64,000 nucleotides of DNA from Mucilaginibacter xinganensis (GCF_002257585.1 NZ_CP022743.1:3658001-3722000); one strand, 5' to 3'. Shown: positions 48,576 through 54,882, counted from the stretch's first letter. Numbers and translations are program-made. Notes: generated by a model not told the origin, from the letters alone.

Positions 48576-49040
48576 TTAAATCCCCACGTAAATCCTCGCT
48601 TCTGTTTCTTCAAAGCTTTTAGGATTCGCTTCATAAAAGTCGTAGTCTGCGGTAAATTTTCTTTTCACATCGCTTGCCCAAATCTCCTTCCAGCCTTCAC
48701 CGATGGTGGCGGGAAACTCACCTGATAAATAGTAGATTTTATAGGTACCTGCCGGAATTGCAGCGCCTGTAAATCCAACGGGAATTTTGCCGAGCGATTC
48801 CACCTTGCAACCAAATATCGCGGTGTAGGGGCCTCTGTCATCCGTTTCGTAATCAAAATAGGCGCAGTACGTATCATCGGATAATCTATCCGTAATTTGC
48901 TCAACCAGGTTTTCATCCATAAAGCGCGTCCACAGTTCGCCGATATCCTTTGCTGATTGCCCGTTCTTGTTGGTTGTTCTTACCGAAATGCCGGCAATGA
49001 AAAATTGATTTTGGTCCGCTATTTCGGTTTTTGCTATCAT
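48576..49040 (-). CDS. GyrI-like / effector-binding domain protein
   Basis: A 154-residue protein matching the AraC effector-binding (GyrI/SOUL-like) fold: FIAGISVRTTNKNGQSAKDIGELWTRF, then FDYETDDRGPYTAIFGCKVESL and AGTYKIYYLSGEFPATIGEGWKEIW, ending DYDFYEANPKSFEETEARIYVGI. Stand-alone members bind small hydrophobic ligands or hydrolyse cyclopropanoid toxins. It is the last gene of a minus-strand operon now cut by the IS: the element ends 9 bases before its ATG. Confidence 0.88.
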   Translation of the reverse strand: MIAKTEIADQNQFFIAGISVRTTNKNGQSAKDIGELWTRFMDENLVEQITDRLSDDTYCAYFDYETDDRGPYTAIFGCKVESLGKIPVGFTGAAIPAGTYKIYYLSGEFPATIGEGWKEIWASDVKRKFTADYDFYEANPKSFEETEARIYVGI

Positions 49041-49041
49041 T

Positions 49042-49049
49042 ACTATAAG
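49042..49049. repeat. Target site duplication, left copy (ACTATAAG)
   Basis: The 8-bp sequence immediately outside the left terminal inverted repeat, identical to the bases right after the right repeat (51960-51967). It marks a recent, intact transposition event. Confidence 0.92.
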
Positions 49050-49070
49050 GGTAGTGTATCAGTTTGAAAT
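49050..49070 (+). repeat. Left terminal inverted repeat of the IS
   Basis: 21 bp starting GGTAGTG and ending GAAAT, a perfect reverse complement of 51939-51959. After base 49070 the two ends diverge at once. Confidence 0.93.
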
Positions 49071-49086
49071 TAAATTATGAAAAAGT

Positions 49087-49620
49087 TTATTTCGTTCTTT
49101 TTGGGATTGTTTCCCAAATCCAATATAAATCATGTTGATGTAAAAATAAATGAAATTCCTTATATATCTCAATTGAGTAATAGAAGGCGGAAAGAACAGA
49201 ACCAACAGCAATCCAAATTGTTAGAGTTTTCAGAAACTCGTCCCGTTTTATTTGGTCGGATTTCAAGGTTTCCAATTTCGTATTTTGTTCGCGAAAACGT
49301 ATATCCTCCAGGTTGTAACCGCCCTGTTTCAAAAATATCTTCCCGTCGAAAGTAATGCAAAACTGATTAATATAGGATGTTGTTTCTGTATCAGGATTAA
49401 ATTTATCTCCAGCAAATGTAGTTACGTATCCATCCTTATCTAATTTTTTTAATATAAGGCTAATTTCATTATCATCTGAATTTATTTCAGTAAGTACGCC
49501 ATTGTGTATTTCGTCTATTGTATATGTAAATTTATCATGTATCCACAAAAACATTAAAACTACATCCAATTTAAATAAAGGGTTATCTTTTGCTTCTTCA
49601 AAATGCGATTTTTTTTCCAT
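49087..49620 (-). CDS. IS passenger: 177-residue putative membrane protein with N-terminal winged-helix-like region
   Basis: No family recognised. Residues about 15-120 (DVVLMFLWIHDKFTYTIDEIHNGV...ISLILKKLDKDGYVTTFAG...YINQFCITFDGKIFLKQGGY) read like a winged-helix domain of the kind that follows HTH-type regulatory proteins. A charged linker and one membrane helix follow (about 132-150: LTIWIAVGSVLSAFYYSIEIY). The ATG lies directly after the T-run of a terminator hairpin (49621-49647), with no room for a ribosome-binding site. Its stop is only 37 bases from the end of the element. Function unknown. Confidence 0.7.
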   Translation of the reverse strand: MEKKSHFEEAKDNPLFKLDVVLMFLWIHDKFTYTIDEIHNGVLTEINSDDNEISLILKKLDKDGYVTTFAGDKFNPDTETTSYINQFCITFDGKIFLKQGGYNLEDIRFREQNTKLETLKSDQIKRDEFLKTLTIWIAVGSVLSAFYYSIEIYKEFHLFLHQHDLYWIWETIPKRTK

Positions 49621-49647
49621 AAAAAAAGAGGCTTTGGTTTAGCCTCT
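49621..49647 (-). terminator. Terminator abutting the start codon of the 177-residue gene
   Basis: On the minus strand AGAGGCT...AGCCTCT (49641-49647 and 49627-49633) is followed by a T-run that ends exactly at base 49621, next to the ATG at 49620. It should end transcripts coming from the 57-residue gene, or act as a switch for the next gene. Confidence 0.75.
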
Positions 49648-49658
49648 CAAAATAGATA

Positions 49659-49832
49659 TTATATTATTCTTAAAGGACTTTTATTTCTTTCAATTTCAAT
49701 CCTTCGCCTTATATCTATCAAATCATTAATAGAGCCATCCAATAATTCGTGGAACTGTTCTATATCTTCAAGGGTACATTTTTCATCATTGAGAAGTAGT
49801 TGCAATTCGGTTTTAGGGTTTTCATTAGGCAT
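49659..49832 (-). CDS. IS passenger: small helical protein, 57 residues
   Basis: No family recognised. The sequence PNENPKTELQLLLNDEKCTLEDIEQFHELLDGSINDLIDIRRRIEIERNKSPLRII is acidic then basic and probably all-helical. I start at ATG 49832; a longer GTG-started form would begin inside the terminator hairpin. It is preceded by the transposase terminator and followed by its own, so it seems transcriptionally isolated. Confidence 0.55.
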   Translation of the reverse strand: MPNENPKTELQLLLNDEKCTLEDIEQFHELLDGSINDLIDIRRRIEIERNKSPLRII

Positions 49833-49845
49833 TTTTAAAGGTAAT

Positions 49846-49870
49846 AAAAAAGCCACTTTTTAGGTGGCTT
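49846..49870 (-). terminator. Terminator after the IS transposase
   Basis: AAGCCAC (49850-49856) pairs with GTGGCTT (49864-49870). On the minus strand it begins 5 bases after the transposase stop and is followed by TTTTT. T-rich sequence also follows on the plus strand. Confidence 0.78.
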
Positions 49871-49874
49871 AGTT

Positions 49875-50768
49875 TTATTTATTCTTTTTATACTCTCCGC
49901 GTTTCTTAGGTGCCTCTATTTTAGCAAGATTAACAATATCTTCTAATGTCATTACATCTTTCATTAAACCCGCTTGCATTGCAGGAGTAACGCGTAATGT
50001 TTTATGTATTTTACAGAAGTTATAATAAACAAAGTGTAATGCAATGGCATAGCAATGATTTTCTAATTTCTTTGAAAAGGCATTTGTTAAACGTGTAAAC
50101 CTACGCATGTGCATACGCATAGTTAAGTTTTGACGCTCAATATAAGAAGTGCTTATATAACGAGTATCAGGAAATCCGGCTATAGATTTAATTTCTGTTT
50201 TAGTTAATGGTGCAGGGCTATAACGGCGTTCTGTTCTTTTATCACCTCTTGGATTGTCAGAACCGTATGATTTACTTATTTGAGCAAAGTCGATGTTTTT
50301 ACGACCAAATGTAGATAATACAGCATCAACATACGCCTTTAAACCGTCTGTAGTTAATTGAATTCTATTATTTAACCTACCTTTAAGGTCTGTGATAAAT
50401 TCGGTTGCAGATACACCGCTACGATCTCCTACATAGTAAGAAACAATTAATTTACTATCGGCATCTATTGCAGTCCAAGTCCAAATATCACCTGCTTTAT
50501 CTTTATCTATGCTTGTATTGGTTATTTCATCAACATGGCTATCTTTTGCATATACAAAACTCCAAATTTCATCAGCCTCAACACGTGTAGTGTTTAAGCT
50601 ATGTACGTTTTCGTCATGGAATTGCTGACATGCTTTGCCTGTATCAACCAGTAGCTTTGTAATAGTATTTATAGAGCATCCACTCAAACGAGAAGCTGCT
50701 CTTAAACTCATACCCTCTACAAGGTATCCTAAAATCTGTACGCGCTGTTGTGTTGTTAACGAATTCAT
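49875..50768 (-). CDS. IS1-family-like DDE transposase
   Basis: A 297-residue single-frame transposase. The N-terminal helix-turn-helix is QRVQILGYLVEGMSLRAASRLSGCSINTITKLL. The catalytic acids are D in VEADEIWSFVY, D in LTTDGLKAYVDAV and E in SYIERQNLTMRMHMRRF, with C-terminal YAIALHFVYYNFCKIHKTLRVTPAMQAGL typical of this long IS1-like group. It needs no -1 frameshift, unlike classical insA/insB. I use ATG 50768, not the TTG two codons upstream. A good promoter (TTG-19 bp-TATATTTG) ends 3 bases before the ATG. Confidence 0.92.
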   Translation of the reverse strand: MNSLTTQQRVQILGYLVEGMSLRAASRLSGCSINTITKLLVDTGKACQQFHDENVHSLNTTRVEADEIWSFVYAKDSHVDEITNTSIDKDKAGDIWTWTAIDADSKLIVSYYVGDRSGVSATEFITDLKGRLNNRIQLTTDGLKAYVDAVLSTFGRKNIDFAQISKSYGSDNPRGDKRTERRYSPAPLTKTEIKSIAGFPDTRYISTSYIERQNLTMRMHMRRFTRLTNAFSKKLENHCYAIALHFVYYNFCKIHKTLRVTPAMQAGLMKDVMTLEDIVNLAKIEAPKKRGEYKKNK

Positions 50769-50771
50769 ATA

Positions 50772-50801
50772 CAAATATAATACTTATTCTTGATCGGTCA
50801 A
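50772..50801 (-). promoter_or_regulatory. Transposase promoter overlapping a palindromic operator
   Basis: On the minus strand TTG (50801-50799) and TATATTTG (50779-50772) are 19 bases apart, the standard Bacteroidota -33/-7 spacing, and the -7 element is 3 bases from the ATG. The palindrome CTTGATCGGTCAAG (50789-50802) overlaps the -33 site. The 12-bp sequence ATCGGTCAAGCA (50793-50804) recurs at 51909-51920 before the 72-residue gene. Confidence 0.7.
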
Positions 50802-50906
50802 GCATAAAGTTCATTTTAATTCAAAATATTTTAAACTTTTTTTTAAATAAAATGGCTTACCCGGATGAAAGTTCCGAAAGAATTACTTATATTTGAGTAA
50901 GCAAAA

Positions 50907-50969
50907 ATGCCAATTAGGGGGCGCGCGTCTAAACACAACCCCCATCAAATGGCGTTCATAGGGCTATAA
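50907..50969 (+). CDS. Possible 20-residue leader peptide in the IS RNA
   Basis: ATG to TAA reading frame (MPIRGRASKHNPHQMAFIGL), beginning 11 bases after a TATATTTG element and ending just before the three-stem RNA domain. It is basic and not hydrophobic, so it does not look like a type I toxin. It could be a leader whose translation controls hairpin A, or chance. Coding support is weak. Confidence 0.3.
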   Translation: MPIRGRASKHNPHQMAFIGL

Positions 50970-51041
50970 CTACGGTCTGAAAGGGCTCAATCTTTCAGGT
51001 TTGGTATAATAACCACCGTAGCGTTCACCCAGTATCATATT

Positions 51042-51066
51042 AAGGCGACTTCGGTCGCCTTTCTTG
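51042..51066 (+). terminator. UUCG-capped terminator shared by convergent IS transcripts
   Basis: A perfect 8-bp stem AAGGCGAC/GTCGCCTT closed by a TTCG tetraloop, followed by TCTTGTTTATT on the plus strand. It lies 6 bases past the stop of the minus-strand 153-residue gene, so it can end both the plus-strand RNA and that gene. Confidence 0.8.
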
Positions 51067-51067
51067 T

Positions 51068-51529
51068 TTATTGATTAACTGCATTGTTAAAGTTTATTAC
51101 ATTTTTATTAGGTAACTCAAAGGTTGCAAATGAACCTTTTTTATAATTTTTTATTAACTCACCTTTATCTGCACTTGAATTTAAAGCAGGCGATAAAGAA
51201 CCCATAGAAGTGGCATTGTTTTCAACCTCTGGAAATTCTATAGCTATAGCGTTTAATATTTCGCGGCTTGTTAATGGCGCTGTTGCTTTTTCCAAAACCG
51301 CCTGTATTTTATCGAACCAACCACCATCCCTCTTTTTTCTTGTCGCTTTATTGACTATTGGTTTATCTAAGTTACTACGAATTGCTTGTATTGGTTGTTT
51401 TAATCCATCTGCAAGATGCGCTATAGCGATCTTAACATCAAGTATTTTACGCTCATAATCAGCTATCGTAGCCTCTAATGAGCTAAGCATGATTGCTCTT
51501 ACTTCTGGTGATAAATCTTTTATATCCAT
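51068..51529 (-). CDS. IS passenger: putative winged-helix protein, 153 residues
   Basis: No named family. The N-terminal 50 residues are helical and may form a coiled coil (EATIADYERKILDVKIAIAHLADGLKQ). A basic linker (KATRKKRDGG) follows, then a winged-helix-like domain (about 70-143: WFDKIQAVLEKATAPLTSREILNAIAIEFPEVENNATSMGSLSPALNSSADKGELIKNYKKGSFATFELP). This suggests a dimeric DNA- or nucleic-acid-binding protein. It could regulate the transposase or bind the element ends. It is bounded downstream by the shared terminator. Confidence 0.7.
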   Translation of the reverse strand: MDIKDLSPEVRAIMLSSLEATIADYERKILDVKIAIAHLADGLKQPIQAIRSNLDKPIVNKATRKKRDGGWFDKIQAVLEKATAPLTSREILNAIAIEFPEVENNATSMGSLSPALNSSADKGELIKNYKKGSFATFELPNKNVINFNNAVNQ

Positions 51530-51604
51530 ATCGTATTGCGATTAATAATGTAAATATATAAATACCAATTGGCATTATCAATTATTCTATTGGTTTTTTA
51601 TAAA

Positions 51605-51642
51605 TAAAAAAAAGCGTATATAAACTTTAATTTATATACGCT
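51605..51642 (-). terminator. Terminator of the 72-residue IS gene
   Basis: A perfect 12-bp stem (AGCGTATATAAA / TTTATATACGCT, 51613-51624 and 51631-51642) is followed on the minus strand by a run of eight T. It lies 29 bases after the stop codon. Confidence 0.85.
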
Positions 51643-51670
51643 ATGGCAATTGTCAATACAAAATATGAAG

Positions 51671-51889
51671 TTATTCGCTTTTCTTACCCCACCTCTTTTC
51701 AGCTGCTTTTTTAGCTATCTCCTTGCGCCTTTCCGGTGTCATACTTTCCGCTCTTGCTTTGCCGCCTTTTAAGCCGCCTAATCTGCCTAATGCAACAGCC
51801 GCTTCGTTTTTAGTATGCTCTACAGAGTTTTCGTTTGTTATCTGTTCAAGGATAAAAAACGCGTTTTGGTTTAAATCTTTCTTTGCCAT
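51671..51889 (-). CDS. IS passenger: small basic protein with GGKARAxxxxPERRKEIAKKAAEKRW motif
   Basis: A 72-residue basic protein. Its C-terminal half, LGRLGGLKGGKARAESMTPERRKEIAKKAAEKRW, is a motif common in small proteins encoded on plasmids and genomic islands; no function is firmly known. It could bind DNA or RNA. The start is ATG 51889; TACCTTTG (51900-51893) ends 3 bases before it. The repeated ATCGGTCAAGCA site upstream links its control to that of the transposase, so it is a candidate repressor of the element. Confidence 0.75.
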   Translation of the reverse strand: MAKKDLNQNAFFILEQITNENSVEHTKNEAAVALGRLGGLKGGKARAESMTPERRKEIAKKAAEKRWGKKSE

Positions 51890-51892
51890 AAC

Positions 51893-51920
51893 CAAAGGTA
51901 TATACTTAATCGGTCAAGCA
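51893..51920 (-). promoter_or_regulatory. Promoter/operator of the 72-residue IS gene
   Basis: Contains the 12-bp site ATCGGTCAAGCA (51909-51920), identical to that before the transposase, and TACCTTTG (51900-51893) as a -7 element. The gap between TTG and -7 is only 14 bases, shorter than the 19 at the transposase, so this promoter is probably weaker or uses another -7. Confidence 0.55.
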
Positions 51921-51938
51921 CAATAGCAAATCGTTGAT

Positions 51939-51959
51939 ATTTCAAACTGATACACTACC
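51939..51959 (-). repeat. Right terminal inverted repeat of the IS
   Basis: Perfect 21-bp reverse complement of the left end (49050-49070). The promoter of the 72-residue gene lies only about 20 bases inside it. Confidence 0.93.
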
Positions 51960-51967
51960 ACTATAAG
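51960..51967. repeat. Target site duplication, right copy (ACTATAAG)
   Basis: Identical to 49042-49049. Removing the element and one copy restores a 71-to-80-base gap between the SRPBCC and GyrI-like genes, a normal operon spacing. Confidence 0.92.
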
Positions 51968-52036
51968 TTATATTGAAGTATAAAAAACTTTTAATGAATT
52001 ATTTATAAAGATCAATTAAATAATTACATAAAATAA

Positions 52037-52462
52037 TTATTTTTCTATAATTTTCTTAAGTCCATCAAAAACCGATTGCCAATTTTGCTCGGAGTGGTCG
52101 GCTGCCTCTTGGTTTTTCACGCCGTCCTGGGTTATTACCAACGTGGTTTCGTCCGCTGTTTCATCCAGTTCATAGGTGATGTTATTGTAATTTTCGGGCT
52201 TGTTTTCTGTACCGCTCATGCTGCTCCAATAAGTATATTTTAAAAATTTCGGCGCATCAATATCAAGAATAATCCCTCCATCCTCGTACTTGTTACCCTC
52301 CCACTCCCCGCTAAAGGTTATCGGACCGCCAACTTTCCAGTCCGAGTGCAGGCGTGTTCCAAAAAAGTATTGTTCAACCATTGCGGGATCAGTCAGTCCT
52401 TTCCAAACTTCGGCAATAGGCGCCTTAAATTTAATGGTGGTTTTTAACGTTAATGTATTCAT
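52037..52462 (-). CDS. SRPBCC (AHSA1-like) domain protein
   Basis: A 141-residue START/Bet v1-like fold: LTLKTTIKFKAPIAEVWKGLTDPAMVEQYFFGTRLHSDWKVGGPITFSGEWEG, ending WQSVFDGLKKIIEK. Family members bind hydrophobic ligands or act as activators of Hsp90-type chaperones; the role here is unknown. It lies between the EVE gene and the GyrI-like gene in an operon now split by the IS. Confidence 0.9.
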   Translation of the reverse strand: MNTLTLKTTIKFKAPIAEVWKGLTDPAMVEQYFFGTRLHSDWKVGGPITFSGEWEGNKYEDGGIILDIDAPKFLKYTYWSSMSGTENKPENYNNITYELDETADETTLVITQDGVKNQEAADHSEQNWQSVFDGLKKIIEK

Positions 52463-52489
52463 ATTTTAATGGTTTAAATTATAAGTGGT

Positions 52490-52936
52490 TTATGTGTTAA
52501 CGGCCTCCGGCTTCTGGTGTGTATCATCAACCATTACCTCGTAAATTAGTTTAAAATCGTCCGCCCCGATCTCAAAAAAACCAAAACGAAACGGGTAAGC
52601 CCACGAGGTTTTATTTTTTATAAAATCGAGTTTGTCTATCATCGGTGCAATCGGTGTTTCTTTGCAGTTGCTGTATTTTATATTTCTGCGAAAGGGGATA
52701 AAGTCGTCTGCCATTTTATACTGGTAAATCTGCCCATCAGCCACCTGACCAATTGCAGTAAAAGCCTGGCAGGGCTCGGTACCGGCATAGCTTTGTTTGG
52801 GAGAATAAAACACCACCCAATCATTAACAGCCATTCGTTTTAATGGCATCTGCTTACCATGGTTAGCCTGCATAAAGCCGTCCGCAACACCCCGGACGAT
52901 GTGATCCTTTGAGGCTACAACTATCCAATATTTCAT
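52490..52936 (-). CDS. EVE domain protein
   Basis: A 148-residue PUA-like EVE domain: KYWIVVASKDHIVRGVADGFMQANHGKQMPLKRMAVNDWVVFYSPK...FTAIGQVADGQIYQYKM...WAYPFRFGFFEI. EVE/YTH-type folds bind modified bases in DNA or RNA. One base separates it from the DoxX-like gene, so they are cotranscribed. The bound base is unknown. Confidence 0.88.
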   Translation of the reverse strand: MKYWIVVASKDHIVRGVADGFMQANHGKQMPLKRMAVNDWVVFYSPKQSYAGTEPCQAFTAIGQVADGQIYQYKMADDFIPFRRNIKYSNCKETPIAPMIDKLDFIKNKTSWAYPFRFGFFEIGADDFKLIYEVMVDDTHQKPEAVNT

Positions 52937-52937
52937 A

Positions 52938-53285
52938 TTATCTAATCCAAAAGGTGAGTAAAAAAATGATCATTACTAGTGAACCCACCAATAACGGCTT
53001 CACAGCTTCCTTTTTAGCGTCGTATTTTAGATGGGTATAAGTAGCACCTATAACAAGGATGGCGAATATGGCTATACCATACATCCGGGTTGCATTAAAA
53101 AACATCATTAAGCTACAGATTATTTCGGTAAGGCCCAAAAAATGCATAAACCACAGCGGGTATCCCCAATGCTTAAAATGAGCAACAGATTGTTTATTTC
53201 CGCTGAATTTTTTAAAACCGAATACTAATCCGGGAATCGCACATGCGATGATCAGCACCCAAAAAATAATTATTTTTACTTCCAT
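52938..53285 (-). CDS. DoxX-like membrane protein
   Basis: A 115-residue protein with four hydrophobic helices (about 4-22, 42-62, 70-88, 94-112). The WFMHFLGLTEIICSLMMFF segment fits the DoxX/DoxD-like small membrane family. It lies between the WYL regulator and the EVE gene. Its function is unknown; relatives are often found with redox or stress proteins. Confidence 0.8.
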   Translation of the reverse strand: MEVKIIIFWVLIIACAIPGLVFGFKKFSGNKQSVAHFKHWGYPLWFMHFLGLTEIICSLMMFFNATRMYGIAIFAILVIGATYTHLKYDAKKEAVKPLLVGSLVMIIFLLTFWIR

Positions 53286-53334
53286 GACTTAGTTTGTTTA
53301 TACAAATTAACCCACGGCAAGTGACAGCCCTATG

Positions 53335-54297
53335 TCAGTAGGAGTTTGTTAGCTGAAGATTTTTTTGAGCTATTGCCGATGCTATACTTCCCACCCGCTC
53401 TTTCAGTGTGTCAGGGCTGATAATTTCGGCCTGGTCCCCAAACATCATGAACCATCGGGCAAAGCCTTCTAACGATGTGGTGAGGAAAGTCATTTCCTTT
53501 TGGTTGCCAATTGTTTTTTCAGACACAAAACCGCTATAATACTTTTGATAATCAAGATGTCCGGATATTTCTTTTTCAACCCTTATAATCACCAGGTCAA
53601 GATCCTGCTCTTTAACAGTTTGGGCTATATAAGCCTTTAAAGTAGGGTGTTTGCTGGTAAAAACCCTTCCGGCAGGTTCAATATGATTAATTCGGTCAAT
53701 CCTAAAATCGCGATAAGCGCCTCTTAACAGACAATAGGCAATAAGATGCCAATAACCGTCTTTAAAAAAAATGCCGACAGGCTCAATTTCCCTTTTGGTA
53801 TGTTCATGGCTGTGGCCGGCAAAATAATTAATACACAGCACACTTTTTCTGGCGATACTGTTTAACAGCGTTTGGATATGATCCTTATTTTCAACCTGCA
53901 GCTGACTATGGTTCCTAAGCACTTCAATATTACCGTCAATATCTTCCAGCAAATTTTTCTCGGCAGTTTTCAATATAGCCCTAATTTTATACATGGCCGA
54001 ATTGTGGTGCTCTGCTGTTGAGGCATCTGTTAGCTTTTCCACAAATTTTTCGGCTGTTAAAAAGGCTGTAGCCTCTTCTTTTGTGAACATTACGGGTGGT
54101 AAGCGGTACCCGTCAACAATAGAATACCCCACACCTGCCTCCCCTATTATCGGGATGCCGGCTTCTTCCAAAGTTTTCACATCGCGGTAAACGGTACGAA
54201 GGCTGATATTAAAACGCTCAGCAATATCACTGGCTTTAACTACCCTGCGCGATTGTAGTTGAATTAATATGGCCGAAACTCTGTCAATGCGGTTCAT
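53335..54297 (-). CDS. YafY-type WYL-domain transcriptional regulator
   Basis: A 320-residue regulator with an N-terminal HTH_11 domain (RIDRVSAILIQLQSRRVVKASDIAERFNISLRTVYRDVKTLEEAGIPIIGEAGVGY) and a WYL domain (about 140-225, with YWHLIAYCLLRGAYRDFRIDRI). A C-terminal WCX extension follows. WYL domains bind ligands, probably nucleic acids or nucleotides. ATG 54297 is preferred over the TTG at 54306. It is the first gene of the operon and probably regulates it. Confidence 0.93.
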   Translation of the reverse strand: MNRIDRVSAILIQLQSRRVVKASDIAERFNISLRTVYRDVKTLEEAGIPIIGEAGVGYSIVDGYRLPPVMFTKEEATAFLTAEKFVEKLTDASTAEHHNSAMYKIRAILKTAEKNLLEDIDGNIEVLRNHSQLQVENKDHIQTLLNSIARKSVLCINYFAGHSHEHTKREIEPVGIFFKDGYWHLIAYCLLRGAYRDFRIDRINHIEPAGRVFTSKHPTLKAYIAQTVKEQDLDLVIIRVEKEISGHLDYQKYYSGFVSEKTIGNQKEMTFLTTSLEGFARWFMMFGDQAEIISPDTLKERVGSIASAIAQKNLQLTNSY

Positions 54298-54355
54298 GTC
54301 ATCCAAATTAAATAAAAACCCGGTATCTTAGTGCAAAATTTATTATTTTGCATAA

Positions 54356-54781
54356 ATGAGCCTCGAAAACGATAAAATAGTAACATTTGAGTCGTACTAT
54401 GATCCTATGCTTGCGCATATCATTCGCAGCAGGCTTGAGGCTAATGGAATTGCCTGTTTTATTGCCGATGAAAACATTGTGATGGGTAACCCGATATACA
54501 ACCAGGCAGTTGGGGGCGTAAAACTAAAAGTTTTTGAAAAAGATGTTGCGCGCTGCCGTGAAATACTGGCAAACGAAGGCGATCTGCATGAAAACGACCA
54601 TATTGAAATTGATGATGAAAACAACACATACGTAACTTGTCCATTTTGTGCATCCACCAATGTGAGTAGTGTTACTGAAGATAAAGGGGACGGTTTTTTG
54701 AATACAATGATGAACCTTGCCAACCCATTTTACACGCAGAAGAACTGGCATTGCCACAATTGCACGCAGGATTTTGAATAG
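54356..54781 (+). CDS. DUF2007 domain protein with C-terminal zinc ribbon
   Basis: A 141-residue protein. The N-terminus (KIVTFESYYDPMLAHIIRSRLEANGIACFIADENIVMGNPIYNQAVGGVKLKVFEKDVARCREIL) is a DUF2007-type putative signalling domain. The C-terminus has two Cys pairs, CPFCAS and CHNC, probably binding zinc. The start codon is preceded by a short TGCAAAA/TTTTGCA inverted repeat. It is divergent from the WYL regulator. The biological role is unknown. Confidence 0.85.
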   Translation: MSLENDKIVTFESYYDPMLAHIIRSRLEANGIACFIADENIVMGNPIYNQAVGGVKLKVFEKDVARCREILANEGDLHENDHIEIDDENNTYVTCPFCASTNVSSVTEDKGDGFLNTMMNLANPFYTQKNWHCHNCTQDFE

Positions 54782-54882
54782 GCTTAAAACAGCGTTATAA
54801 TTAAATTTCGCCCTATAAATTCTCTTTTATACCAAAAAAGATACAAAAGGGGTTATGCAAACAATTTTCTATATTAGCGGCT

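Larger units (their letters stand above)
50888..51066 (+). ncRNA. Candidate structured RNA with a 20-codon leader ORF, inside the IS
   Basis: TATATTTG (50888-50895) can start a plus-strand transcript. The RNA has hairpin A (GCCA/TGGC and GGGGG/CCCCC, 50909-50953). It then has a three-stem domain closed by the perfect CTACGGT/ACCGTAG pair (50970-50976, 51015-51021), holding a perfect CTGAAAG/CTTTCAG hairpin (50977-50998) and a weak TGGT/ACCA stem. It ends in a UUCG-capped terminator AAGGCGAC/GTCGCCTT (51042-51061). An ORF (MPIRGRASKHNPHQMAFIGL, 50907-50969) spans hairpin A and stops one base before the junction. GCGTTCA repeats on both sides of the domain (50952, 51021). No -33 is obvious. I know no named RNA like it. 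Confidence 0.6.
49050..51959. mobile_element. Complete 2.9-kb IS1-like element with passenger genes
   Basis: The element begins GGTAGTGTATCAGTTTGAAA and ends with the perfect reverse complement (21 bp), flanked by 8-bp direct repeats ACTATAAG. It contains a DDE transposase gene plus four small minus-strand genes (177, 57, 153 and 72 residues) and a structured plus-strand transcript. Termini starting GGT and an 8-9-bp duplication fit the IS1 family. Standard IS1-family members are about 0.7-1 kb, so two thirds of this one is cargo. Base composition is clearly more AT-rich than the flanking genes. The element looks young: repeats, duplication and transposase frame are intact. Confidence 0.9.

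Noticed and set aside
49875..50768. Programmed -1 frameshift in the transposase as in classical IS1
   Set aside because: The gene is one continuous frame containing the helix-turn-helix and all three catalytic acids.
50888..51066. Guide (bridge/omega-type) RNA for the transposase
   Set aside because: The transposase is a DDE enzyme with its own inverted repeats and a target duplication, which does not fit the IS110 or TnpB/IscB mechanisms; I keep the RNA as a candidate regulator only.
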